Source: Spirochaetia bacterium (lineage in GTDB: Bacteria; Spirochaetota; Spirochaetia; Treponematales; Treponemataceae). From it: a DNA stretch of 37,370 nt. The stretch covers positions 1-37,370 of the forward strand of contig JALELH010000094.1 in the NCBI GenBank assembly GCA_022768865.1, written 5' to 3'. The translations under genes were made by a program, and so were the position numbers. A model generated the notes under the pieces. That model was not told the origin of the DNA, did not search any database, and saw only the letters and a list, made by a program, of their open reading frames with translations. Positions 6,417-14,341 of the stretch are shown here, piece by piece (positions within the stretch are counted from its first letter, which is position 1; each line of letters starts with the position of its first letter).

Positions 6417-6854
6417 TTATAATTCCTGGTCAAGTCGTTTTTGCAGCTTACAGAATTCAGCTATATATAAGTTTTTTACTTTATCTGCAATATCATCAGC
6501 AGTTTCCTGGTCGTAAGTGTGGCTGCTTGAATTTCTGCTTGCAATCATGTCCATCCAGATGTCTGCGTTTTCTATTAAATTTGAATTATATGCATATCTG
6601 ACCGCATCTTTAGAACCTGCAAGATCCTGAGCAATTCCCTTAAATTTTATATAGTCTGTAAGAGTCTTCCATGAAAGTTCCTGTGTAAATTCAAATGTCT
6701 GTATCAAGCCCTGTTTTTCTAAATCTGTCAGCGGTCTTGATTTTGAAAGTTCAACGGCAGCAGAAAGTGTTTTTAGTGCCTTACAATAATTCTGAAAACG
6801 CTGTTTCCAGCGGATAGTCTGGTTTTGGTTTATTAGCGAATTTTGTTCCTGCAT
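6417..6854 (-). CDS. HI0074-family HEPN protein (HepT-like toxin)
   Basis: A 145-residue, all-helical protein of the nucleotidyltransferase substrate-binding HI0074 family. Near the C-terminus RNSSSHTY matches the HEPN RX4HXY motif exactly, giving the catalytic Arg and His and the modifiable Tyr. ELSWKTLTDYI in the middle is typical of the family. HEPN toxins of this type are RNases. No Shine-Dalgarno precedes the ATG at 6854, but a TACAAT -10 box lies 6 bases upstream, predicting a leaderless mRNA. It forms an operon with the MntA-like gene. Confidence 0.85.
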   Translation of the reverse strand: MQEQNSLINQNQTIRWKQRFQNYCKALKTLSAAVELSKSRPLTDLEKQGLIQTFEFTQELSWKTLTDYIKFKGIAQDLAGSKDAVRYAYNSNLIENADIWMDMIASRNSSSHTYDQETADDIADKVKNLYIAEFCKLQKRLDQEL

Positions 6855-6860
6855 GAGCCT

Positions 6861-6888
6861 ATTGTAACACAGTTTTGAACGTTGTAAA
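6861..6888 (-). promoter_or_regulatory. Promoter of the HEPN/MNT pair (leaderless type)
   Basis: On the minus strand TTTACA, 16 bases, TACAAT, then 6 bases to the ATG. Transcription should start at or next to the A of the start codon. Confidence 0.5.
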
Positions 6889-6904
6889 ATCGTTAAAATT
6901 TTTG

Positions 6905-6933
6905 TTGTAATATTTGAATTCCGGTTTTATAAT
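6905..6933 (+). promoter_or_regulatory. Promoter of the signalling cluster (leaderless type)
   Basis: TTGTAA, 17 bases, TATAAT, then 6 bases to the ATG at 6940. The identical TTGTAA-N17-TATAAT arrangement precedes the HD-GYP and queA genes. No ribosome site is present between the -10 box and the ATG. Confidence 0.65.
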
Positions 6934-6939
6934 TTATGT

Positions 6940-7284
6940 ATGAGTGATACAACAATTATTAATTCAAGTCCTTTAGGTCAGCATTTAGACAAGATTGCAG
7001 AATCTCAGCAGGTTTCTTATCTTGTGTTCAATAAAAAGAAAATTCAGATTGCGGCAAAAATCACAATGGGCAGGGAACAGGATAACGACATTGTCATTGA
7101 TTCTAAACTTGCAAGCCGCCATCACTGTATAATCCAGAAAATCCGCGATGCCTATTTTGTAAAAGACGAAAACAGCACCAACGGAACTTTCCTTAACGGC
7201 AGAAGAATTCCCCCGGATAAGTATGTCCGTCTTAATGCAGGAGACAAATTAACCATCGGTTCTGCAAACCTTATAATGGGTTAA
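6940..7284 (+). CDS. FHA domain protein with N-terminal DTT motif
   Basis: A 114-residue protein that is essentially one forkhead-associated domain: GREQDNDIVID, LASRHHC and NSTNGTFLNGRRI are the phosphothreonine-binding Gly-Arg, Ser-x-x-His and Asn-Gly signatures. FHA domains bind phosphothreonine peptides made by Hanks-type kinases, and a kinase is encoded two genes downstream. Before the domain comes MSDTTII: a DTT at residues 3-5, resembling the ETT motif of GarA/OdhI whose phosphorylation makes the FHA domain bind its own tail. The start at 6940 is supported by the conserved promoter spacing. The next gene starts one base after its stop. Confidence 0.9.
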   Translation: MSDTTIINSSPLGQHLDKIAESQQVSYLVFNKKKIQIAAKITMGREQDNDIVIDSKLASRHHCIIQKIRDAYFVKDENSTNGTFLNGRRIPPDKYVRLNAGDKLTIGSANLIMG

Positions 7285-7285
7285 A

Positions 7286-8308
7286 ATGCTTACAGAAGAG
7301 CAGCTTTTATCCTTTAGTCAGGAACTTAAGCAAATAAATTCATCTCAGACTTTTCCGGAAGAATCATCTTTTCAGCTTTTTTTAGATTCTGCGGTTACCT
7401 TGCTGGAAAACGAAAGTCCTGCTTACCGTCCTTTAAATAAGGATGGTTTGTCTGGCGGTCTTTTAGATTTTTCTGAAAGCAAGGTTCCTGTTATTATTGT
7501 GCCAGACATTCACGGGCGTGCTGATTTTCTTTTAAAGCTTATGGACTCTAAAATACGCTCGGAATCTACTGTTTTGCAAGATTTAAATGCAGGCAATGTA
7601 ATTGTTGTCTGTGTCGGGGATGCTGTTCATGGCGAATTACGGGCTTATGAGCGCTGGCAGAAAAGTTTTATAGACTGGCAGAATAATGTTTATGCAGGCC
7701 CTTCCATGCAGGAAGAAATGAAGGAAAACATTGCCGTCTGGCAGATTATAATTAAGTTAAAGAATCAGTTTCCGCAGGTTTTTCATTTTTTAAAAGGAAA
7801 CCACGAAAACGTTACTAATGAAACAGGCCACGGAAATCATTCCTTTAGGAAATTTGTAAACGAAGGGCAGATGTGCTGCGATTTTATCCGGCAGGTTTAT
7901 GGCGATGCCGTTTTGCATTTAATTGATTTGTGGGAAAAAAAGCTTCCTTTGTGTGCGGTTTTTTCTTCTTTTGCAGTTTCCCATGCGGAACCTTTTGACG
8001 TTTACAATAAAAAGGAAGTAATTAACAGCAACTGTGACGATTTTTCTTATGTTGCAGAAGGTTTAACCTGGACCCGCAATGATGAAGTTTTTGACCTTAC
8101 ATGTAAAAAAAACCTTAAGAAATTAAATTCCAGGGCAAAGGGCAGTGGTGTTTTATGGTTTGGCGGCCACAGGCCTGTTAAGGATGCTAAATATAAGCTG
8201 AGGCAGGATGGTTCTTATCTTCAGCTTCATAATCCGGAAGAAATGAATGTGGCTTATGTTGTTCCGGGTCTTAAATTTAATCCTGATAAAGATATTATAG
8301 AGCTTTAA
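7286..8308 (+). CDS. PPP-type metallophosphatase, likely protein Ser/Thr phosphatase
   Basis: A 340-residue calcineurin-like phosphoesterase. The metal-binding motifs occur in PPP order: PDIHGR (73-78, normally GDxHG), VGDAVHGE (110-116), GNHE (171-174), SHAEP with His at 233, and GGH with His at 295. The first Gly of GDxHG is Pro, and the GDxVDRG block is altered to GDAVHGE, so it is a divergent member. An N-terminal region of about 65 residues precedes the catalytic core. It starts one base after the FHA gene and ends 18 bases before the kinase gene, so it probably reverses phosphorylation by that kinase; this role is inferred from context. Confidence 0.8.
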   Translation: MLTEEQLLSFSQELKQINSSQTFPEESSFQLFLDSAVTLLENESPAYRPLNKDGLSGGLLDFSESKVPVIIVPDIHGRADFLLKLMDSKIRSESTVLQDLNAGNVIVVCVGDAVHGELRAYERWQKSFIDWQNNVYAGPSMQEEMKENIAVWQIIIKLKNQFPQVFHFLKGNHENVTNETGHGNHSFRKFVNEGQMCCDFIRQVYGDAVLHLIDLWEKKLPLCAVFSSFAVSHAEPFDVYNKKEVINSNCDDFSYVAEGLTWTRNDEVFDLTCKKNLKKLNSRAKGSGVLWFGGHRPVKDAKYKLRQDGSYLQLHNPEEMNVAYVVPGLKFNPDKDIIEL

Positions 8309-8326
8309 TATTAATTGGAGAAAACT

Positions 8327-9973
8327 ATGGCAGCTGTAGAAACAGAGACAATCGGTAAATATAAAAACTGTGTAAAGATTGCAGCAGGGGGAATGGGTGC
8401 TGTTTATCTTGCAACCCATCCGGAACTTAAGCGCAAGGTTGTTATTAAAAAGCTTACCCTAAGGAACGGCGGTGCGGCAATACGGGAACGGTTTAAAAGG
8501 GAAGCAAGGATTTTAAGTGATCTTTCAAGCCCTTATGTTGTGCGCATGTTTGACTATTTTACGGAAGGCAGGGCAAATTATATTGTTCTGGAATACGTAG
8601 AAGGCATGTCCCTTGATAAGCTTATAGAAAAGCAGACTGTGCTTCCTGTTCAGCTTGCCATGCTTGTTCTGCAGGATGCCTGCCTTGGCTTAAAGAATGC
8701 CCATGCCAAAGGTGTTGTCCACCGCGATATTAAACCCGGCAATATTTTAATGTCCAAGCGCGGAGAAATTAAACTTGCAGACTTTGGCATTGCCAGTGAC
8801 GAAAAAGAAAGTGAGCCTGCTTCTTCTGTTGCCGCTTCTTCTAAAACCATTGCTGACACTACTTTGGCAGGTTCTTCTATTACAATGGCAGGTTCTACTT
8901 TAGGAACGCCTGCTTATATGTCACCAGAGCAGCTTACGGATTCCAGCACAGTAGATGCCCGTGCTGATATTTATTCCCTTGGGGTTATGCTTTATGAAAT
9001 GGTTACAGGCACAAAGCCTTATGCCGGAGATATGGCTCCTGCAACCATTGCTAAGATTAAGAAGGGCAGTTATATTCCGCCTAAAAAAATAAATAAAAGC
9101 ATACCTGCAGAAGTTGCCTTCCTTATAAACAAAATGATGAAGCCAAACCCTGCAAAAAGGTTTAAGTCTATAGAAAGCGTTATTGCAAGGGTGCGGAAAT
9201 ACTTAAGGAAGTATGATACTCATGCCATCAGGGTTGCCCTTGCTCAGTCTATAATTTCTGCAAAGCCATTAAAGTACCCTGTTTTTGAAGAAAAGAATAA
9301 AAAACTTAAACGTGGTGCCCTGATTGCTTTGGCAGCAGCAGCTGCTGTTTGTGCATTTACTTATGCATGGAATGAAGGCGTAATCCATAAAACAGTTTTG
9401 CGTTCCTGGTTTACTCCTGTTTCTTTAAAAATGCAGATGCCTGCAACAGCAAGTGTGGCGGCTGATATTCCGGCTCATGCCTTTTTCTTTGTTAATGATG
9501 GAGATGAAATTCCTGAAGTTGCAGGTTCAAGAAGAATTTTTGTTGCAGATAAAAAATCTGCCGGCAGCAAAAATGTTGAATATTACACAAAGGATGTTTT
9601 TTTGCGTCCCGGCGAATACAGGATTAAAATTGCTGAAGGCCCATACGTCTGGTGGAAGAGCATTAGCGTAGGCAAAGAAAGCCTTGTTTTAAAACTTAAC
9701 TTTTTAAGGAATGCAAGCCGCAATCTTTCCGTTCATTTTAATGCCCTTGATTCAGAAACCGGTGCAGATATTACGGAAAAATCCAGGTTCCTTATTTTAA
9801 GCGGTAATAAATGGGTAGACGTCAGAAAGGTTGACTTTTCAAAGCTTACAACAGGCACTGTCTATAAATTCCTTATAAGCAACGAAGGTTACTATGATGA
9901 ATATTTCAGCCTGCGCATAGACTGGTATCAGGATGAACTTTTCATCAATGGAAATATGAGGAAAAAGCAGTAA
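8327..9973 (+). CDS. Transmembrane Hanks-type Ser/Thr protein kinase
   Basis: A 548-residue kinase. It has the glycine loop AAGGMGAVY (19-27), catalytic Lys in VVIKK (41-42), HRDIKPGN (132-139), DFG (152-154) and GTPAYMSPEQ (193-202). The activation segment is unusually long, rich in Ser and Thr, and contains DTTLAGSSITMAGS, a near-repeat that invites autophosphorylation; its DTT echoes the FHA protein's N-terminus. A single transmembrane helix (about 331-347) leads to an extracytoplasmic part of about 200 residues without PASTA repeats. The start at 8327 is preceded by TTGGAG. It lies between the phosphatase gene and the winged-helix gene. The external domain suggests sensing of envelope state; the signal is unknown. 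Confidence 0.92.
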   Translation: MAAVETETIGKYKNCVKIAAGGMGAVYLATHPELKRKVVIKKLTLRNGGAAIRERFKREARILSDLSSPYVVRMFDYFTEGRANYIVLEYVEGMSLDKLIEKQTVLPVQLAMLVLQDACLGLKNAHAKGVVHRDIKPGNILMSKRGEIKLADFGIASDEKESEPASSVAASSKTIADTTLAGSSITMAGSTLGTPAYMSPEQLTDSSTVDARADIYSLGVMLYEMVTGTKPYAGDMAPATIAKIKKGSYIPPKKINKSIPAEVAFLINKMMKPNPAKRFKSIESVIARVRKYLRKYDTHAIRVALAQSIISAKPLKYPVFEEKNKKLKRGALIALAAAAAVCAFTYAWNEGVIHKTVLRSWFTPVSLKMQMPATASVAADIPAHAFFFVNDGDEIPEVAGSRRIFVADKKSAGSKNVEYYTKDVFLRPGEYRIKIAEGPYVWWKSISVGKESLVLKLNFLRNASRNLSVHFNALDSETGADITEKSRFLILSGNKWVDVRKVDFSKLTTGTVYKFLISNEGYYDEYFSLRIDWYQDELFINGNMRKKQ

Positions 9974-9993
9974 TTTTCTTTAAGGATGAGGGT

Positions 9994-10734
9994 ATGTCAG
10001 TTTATATACTTACAAAAAAAGAACAGCTTAAGGCTTGCATGGAACTTGCATCTTATATGGAATTAACCTGCGGTGATGTTACTGTTTTTACCAATGATGC
10101 AGAATTTTATGGCTGCCTTGATGTTGCATCCCCCGGAGAAGTTGAATATGTGATGATAGACGTGCGGACGTTTCAGATGGATTTGTTTAATCCATATACT
10201 TATATTGCACGCTGTAAAAATCCTGTTCCTGTTGTGGTTTTCAATGATCCCTTTCCTGCTCCAGATGAACGTGCCGCTTTCTGGTATGCAAAGAATAAGG
10301 ATTATTTTCTTTCTGCCTTGGGAATAAAAAGAATAGAAGGACTTGTGCCTGCTTTTGCACTTTTACAGGAATATTTTAATAATCACGATCTTCAGGAATT
10401 TTTTTCATGTATGTGCCCGCCAAAAGAGTTTTTTACTAAAGCAGAAAAAGACTGCATGGATGCTTTAGAACATTTTGCAGAAAATCATAAGATTATAAAA
10501 TCAAGAAAAGACCTTTTTGATTTGTTTTTGCATAATCAAGGCAAGATTGTTTCAACTAAGGAACTTTGCATGGGCTTGTGGAATGACTATTCAATGGAAA
10601 CAAGGCAGCGTCTTTGCACATACATAAGTTATTTAAGGCGTGAATTCAGGAAAGAAACTGCTCTTAATATTGATATTGTAAGGAAGGGCAAGGAACTTTA
10701 CCAGATGGTTGTAGTACCTGCAAAGAATGAATAA
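9994..10734 (+). CDS. Winged-helix (OmpR/PhoB-like) protein with a receiver-like N-terminus
   Basis: A 246-residue protein with AAGGATGAGGGT before its ATG. The last 80 residues (DLFDLFLHNQGKIVSTKEL through YISYLRREFRK and IVRKGKELYQM) match the OmpR/PhoB winged-helix fold: two helices, recognition helix and beta wing. The N-terminal half resembles a degenerate receiver or docking domain; EYVMIDVRTF offers a possible Asp, but the full phospho-acceptor pocket is not evident. It closes the FHA-phosphatase-kinase cluster, 20 bases after the kinase gene, and is a candidate transcriptional output of it. Control by Ser/Thr phosphorylation is inferred. Confidence 0.7.
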   Translation: MSVYILTKKEQLKACMELASYMELTCGDVTVFTNDAEFYGCLDVASPGEVEYVMIDVRTFQMDLFNPYTYIARCKNPVPVVVFNDPFPAPDERAAFWYAKNKDYFLSALGIKRIEGLVPAFALLQEYFNNHDLQEFFSCMCPPKEFFTKAEKDCMDALEHFAENHKIIKSRKDLFDLFLHNQGKIVSTKELCMGLWNDYSMETRQRLCTYISYLRREFRKETALNIDIVRKGKELYQMVVVPAKNE

Positions 10735-10767
10735 TGCAGGCTCTGGTAAAAGTTCCTTTTTGTTTGT

Positions 10768-12219
10768 TTAACGGATATTTGCCTTTATAAAGGACATTTT
10801 TAAATCCTTTAGTTTTTCTGTCATGGAAACTTTATAAATATGCGGGTTTAATATTCTTTTAAACGACGGGTCTAAAGTTTCTATTTCTGCCATCATTCTT
10901 CTGCGGCTTTCTGCAAGCTGCTGACTGTCGCTCAGGCGTGGTTCTACACGCTTGCCGTTTTCCAGCTTCTTTTTAAGCATTGGCTTTACAGAATCTGCCT
11001 TGTATACAAACTGCCTGTAGTCTACCATAGGGTGGAAGTACCGGTATTCTTTTCCGCTTTCTATGACTTCATCTTCCAGTGCAAGAATATCTGCCCTTGC
11101 CATTCCGTCTGAATCATAAAGCCTGTACACGTTTTTTACGCCAGGGTTTGTGTTTTTGGCAGGATTGTCGCTGAACTTCATGGCAGGTATAAGTCCGCCT
11201 GTTTTTGTATCATGGCGTGCAGCAAGTTTATATACGCCTGTAAATGAAGATTCATTTCCGCCTGTAACCATGTGGGTTCCAACACCCCAGCTTGCAATTG
11301 GTGCATTCTGCAAGACAAGGGTCTCTATGATTTCTTCTGTAAGTTCGTTGGAAACAGAAATAAATGCCTGCGGGAATCCTGCTGCATCAAGTTCCTTGCG
11401 AACTTCTTTTGTAAGGTAAGAAATATCACCGGAATCAAGGCGGACACCAAAGTTGTAGCCCTGTTCAACAAGTTCTGCTCCTGCAATTATGGCATTTTTA
11501 ATTCCGCTTTTTAAAGTGTCGTAGGTGTCGATTAAGAAGATTGTTTTTTCAGGATAAATTTTTGCATAGGCACGGAATGCTTCAAGTTCACTTGGAAAGG
11601 ACATAATCCATGAATGTGCCATTGTTCCCATTACAGGTATTCCGGAGATTTTGCCTGCCAGAGTATTGCTTGTGCCTGCTGCACCGCCTATATAGGATGC
11701 ACGGGTAGCACCCATGCCGCCGTCTGGTCCCTGTGCCCTTCTTAAGCCGAATTCCATTATGCTGCCTTTTTTGCTTGCAAGCCATACTCTTGCTGTTTTT
11801 GTTGCAATCAGGCTCTGGAAGTTGCAGATGTTTAATACAAGACCCTCTATTATCTGTGCTTCAATTAAATTGGCGTGTATTCTTACTAAAGGTTCCTGCG
11901 GGAAAATTACAGAGCCTTCTTCAAAGGAATATAAGTCTCCTGTAAATTTAAATTCCTTTAAGAATTCAAGAAAGTCTTCTTCAAAAATCTTAAGGCTTCT
12001 TAAGTAGTCAATTTCGTCGTCGTCAAAGCTGAATTCTGTAAGGGAATCTAAAAGGGGTTCAATACCTGCAAAAATGCTGAATCCGCCGTTAAAAGGCTGA
12101 CGCCTGAAAAACATATCAAAAACAACAGGTTCGTTCATGTTGTTTTTCCAGTATCCCTGTGCCATTGTAAGTTCATAAAGGTCTGTGAACAAAGCGCTTT
12201 TGGTAAATGATGAATGCAT
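10768..12219 (-). CDS. pncB: Nicotinate phosphoribosyltransferase
   Basis: A 483-residue enzyme of NAD salvage, converting nicotinate, PRPP and ATP to nicotinate mononucleotide. The N-terminal FTDLYELTMAQGYW, FDMFFRRQPFNGGF, EFGLRRAQGPDGG and GTMAHSWI blocks are diagnostic. VRLDSGDISYL and GVGTHMVTGGN follow. The start at 12219 (MHSSFTK) is chosen because GGAG lies seven bases upstream; an in-frame extension of 24 residues has no ribosome site and an unlikely composition. It is convergent with the winged-helix gene and divergent from the dehydrogenase gene. Confidence 0.95.
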   Translation of the reverse strand: MHSSFTKSALFTDLYELTMAQGYWKNNMNEPVVFDMFFRRQPFNGGFSIFAGIEPLLDSLTEFSFDDDEIDYLRSLKIFEEDFLEFLKEFKFTGDLYSFEEGSVIFPQEPLVRIHANLIEAQIIEGLVLNICNFQSLIATKTARVWLASKKGSIMEFGLRRAQGPDGGMGATRASYIGGAAGTSNTLAGKISGIPVMGTMAHSWIMSFPSELEAFRAYAKIYPEKTIFLIDTYDTLKSGIKNAIIAGAELVEQGYNFGVRLDSGDISYLTKEVRKELDAAGFPQAFISVSNELTEEIIETLVLQNAPIASWGVGTHMVTGGNESSFTGVYKLAARHDTKTGGLIPAMKFSDNPAKNTNPGVKNVYRLYDSDGMARADILALEDEVIESGKEYRYFHPMVDYRQFVYKADSVKPMLKKKLENGKRVEPRLSDSQQLAESRRRMMAEIETLDPSFKRILNPHIYKVSMTEKLKDLKMSFIKANIR

Positions 12220-12330
12220 GTCAATTCTCCATTTAAAATGAAATATTTTGACGTTTTTCTTTCGGGTGAAAAGACAGCATCTGCTTGTCACCAGCTGTCG
12301 CCATAGTATTGCTTAATTTAAGCTGCCTAT

Positions 12331-12360
12331 ATAATACTAGGAATTGCTGACTTTTTTCAA
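12331..12360 (-). promoter_or_regulatory. Probable pncB promoter
   Basis: On the minus strand TTGAAA, 18 bases, TATTAT. The predicted leader is roughly 105 bases. It overlaps the divergent promoter of the dehydrogenase gene, so the two compete for the same DNA. Confidence 0.45.
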
Positions 12361-12375
12361 TGGTATGGGTATAAT
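12347..12375 (+). promoter_or_regulatory. Promoter of the SDR gene (leaderless type)
   Basis: CTGACT, 17 bases, TATAAT, then 6 bases (GCAATC) to the ATG at 12382. The perfect -10 sits where a leaderless start is expected and no ribosome site is present. Confidence 0.55.
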
Positions 12376-12381
12376 GCAATC

Positions 12382-13170
12382 ATGAAAAAAATAATCATTG
12401 TAACAGGTGCTTCCAGCGGAATGGGTGTCTGCTTTGCCCGGCAGCTTGCTTTAGAAAACCCCGATGAACTTTGGATTGTTGCCCGAAGAAAAGAACGCCT
12501 TGAAGAATTAAAAAAAGAAATTGAAGGAAAAAATAAAGTTTCAGTCCGTGCTGTAGATATGGATATTTCCGGTTCTGAAGGTGCACGCCGCCTTAATGAA
12601 CTTTTGCAGAAAGAAAAAACTGCCGGAGATTTTGAAATTTCTGTTCTTATAAATAATGCAGGCTTTGGAACTTACGGTGAATTTGCCAATACAGACGTTA
12701 ACCGTGAAATGGAAATGGTAGACCTTGACTGCACTTCCTTAACCGGCATTACAGGTTTTGCCCTTCCGTTCATGCAGCAGGGGGCACGCATAATCAACGT
12801 TGCAAGCCTTGCTTCCTTTCTGCCTCTTGGCAATTTTGCAGTTTATGGCGCATGCAAGGCATACGTTTTAAGTTTTAGCATTGCCCTTGCTGCTGAACTT
12901 AAGGAAAAAGGCATTTCTGTTACTGCCTTGTGCCCGGGACCCGTAAGCACTGAATTTGCTCATGTTGCTTCTAAGGGTGCAAGAAAAGAAGTTCGTCATG
13001 GTTTAAGTGCAGAAAAAACCGTTGAGCATGCCATTAAGGCATCCAGAAAGGGCAGGCTTTATTCCATGAAGTTTTTTAAGTGGAAGTTTCAGGCGTGGGC
13101 AAGTCCCTTTGTCAATAAATATTTAGGCGCATGGTTTACCTATAAATTCTGCAAGCGTCCAAGTAACTGA
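12382..13170 (+). CDS. Short-chain dehydrogenase/reductase
   Basis: A 262-residue classical SDR. It has TGASSGMG at residues 8-15 for NAD(P) binding, NNAG, the catalytic Ser in NVASLASF, and YGACK, the YxxxK catalytic pair. PGPVSTEF follows. Arg residues after the second strand (ARRKERL) favour NADP(H). The substrate cannot be told; relatives are annotated as short-chain oxidoreductases of the YqjQ/DltE type. The stop is followed after one base by the ATG of the glycosidase gene, so the two are cotranscribed. Confidence 0.88.
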   Translation: MKKIIIVTGASSGMGVCFARQLALENPDELWIVARRKERLEELKKEIEGKNKVSVRAVDMDISGSEGARRLNELLQKEKTAGDFEISVLINNAGFGTYGEFANTDVNREMEMVDLDCTSLTGITGFALPFMQQGARIINVASLASFLPLGNFAVYGACKAYVLSFSIALAAELKEKGISVTALCPGPVSTEFAHVASKGARKEVRHGLSAEKTVEHAIKASRKGRLYSMKFFKWKFQAWASPFVNKYLGAWFTYKFCKRPSN

Positions 13171-13171
13171 T

Positions 13172-14341
13172 ATGAAAAAGTTTTTTTTATTGATTGTTGT
13201 TTCTTTGTGTTTTTGGCTAAGTGCAGAAACCGTTGATTCTTATTTTAATAAGTTGAGCGACGAAGAAAAAGTTTTTCAGCTTTTTCTTGTTAATATTGAA
13301 GGAAATAAAAACTACAGGCCTGTTGAATTTTTAGAAGACGGCAGTGCTATTGTGCCAGGCGGTGTCCTTCTTTTTTCCTATAATATAGGCGGCACGGCAG
13401 AAGAACTTATTCTGTTTCTTAATTCCATAAATGAATATTGCCTGAAGAATAAAATTACGCCGCCTTATGTTGCCGTTGATCAGGAAGGAGGAGACGTAAA
13501 CCGCCTGCGTGGCATAACTTCTGCCTTGCCTTCATGTAAAAAAATTGCAGAGAATAATTCAGCAGAAGATGCAAAAAGAATTTATGCAAACCAGGCAAGG
13601 CAGATGCGTCTTCTGGGCATTCACATGAATCTTGCTCCTGTTGCCGAACCCTTGCTTGATTACAATAAGGATTTTTTAGGCAGCAGAAGTTTTGGAACTA
13701 TTCCTGAATCTGTTGTTTACGGCAGCCTGTGCGTGGGTGCCTATGAAGAAAACGGAGTTGCATCTGTTGTTAAACACTTCCCGGGAAATTCTAATACAGA
13801 CCCCCATACCGGTTTGCCTGTAATTTCCCTTAGCAAAGAAGAATTTGAAAATAATTTTCTTCTGCCTTTTGCTTTTATTTTAAATGCTGCTGAACCTGAG
13901 TGCATACTCATGAGCCATGCCATTGTTAAAGGCTATGATGAAAATACACCTGCGTGTTTAAGTTCTTTTTGGATTGATGAAGTTTTAAAAAATACAATGA
14001 ATTACAATGGCCTTGTAATAAGTGACGATATTTTTATGGGTGCCCTTGCAGACAATGGTTTTCCGCCGGAAGTTGCCGTGGTTAAGGCTATTGATGCCGG
14101 TGTTGATGTCCTTATGCTAAGTGAAAAAAAGTTTTTGAATGCTGCCCGGATTTTAATTGCTGAAAGTAAAAGAAATCCTGAATTTAAAAATAAAATAGAT
14201 GCTGCCGTTAAAAGAGTTCTTGCTTTTAAAAATAAGTATGGGCTTCTTAATCCGGAAGATAAGTTTAATTTGATGCCGGTAGAAGAACGTGTTTTTCAGT
14301 TTAACCAGATTTATAAGGAAGGGCAGAACCATGAAAAATAA
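13172..14341 (+). CDS. GH3 glycoside hydrolase, NagZ-like, secreted
   Basis: A 389-residue protein with a cleavable or anchoring signal segment at residues 3-18 (FFLLIVVSLCFWLSA). The GH3 core shows AVDQEGGDVNRL (101-112), SFG (173-175), KHFPGNSNTDPHTG (201-214) and the nucleophile region ISDDIFMG (283-290). The KHFPG plus nearby Asp-x-His arrangement is that of beta-N-acetylhexosaminidases of the NagZ group. NagZ proper is cytoplasmic and acts in peptidoglycan recycling; a signal sequence suggests a periplasmic role here. The 3' end overlaps the methyltransferase gene by 11 bases. Confidence 0.85.
   Translation: MKKFFLLIVVSLCFWLSAETVDSYFNKLSDEEKVFQLFLVNIEGNKNYRPVEFLEDGSAIVPGGVLLFSYNIGGTAEELILFLNSINEYCLKNKITPPYVAVDQEGGDVNRLRGITSALPSCKKIAENNSAEDAKRIYANQARQMRLLGIHMNLAPVAEPLLDYNKDFLGSRSFGTIPESVVYGSLCVGAYEENGVASVVKHFPGNSNTDPHTGLPVISLSKEEFENNFLLPFAFILNAAEPECILMSHAIVKGYDENTPACLSSFWIDEVLKNTMNYNGLVISDDIFMGALADNGFPPEVAVVKAIDAGVDVLMLSEKKFLNAARILIAESKRNPEFKNKIDAAVKRVLAFKNKYGLLNPEDKFNLMPVEERVFQFNQIYKEGQNHEK

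Noticed and set aside
12220..12291. Longer N-terminus for nicotinate phosphoribosyltransferase
   Set aside because: The extra 24 residues are Arg/Lys/Phe-rich without family similarity, and the only good ribosome site is before the ATG at 12219.
12220..12330. Riboswitch in the pncB leader
   Set aside because: The leader of about 105 bases shows no recognised conserved core and no terminator or sequestering stem at the ribosome site.
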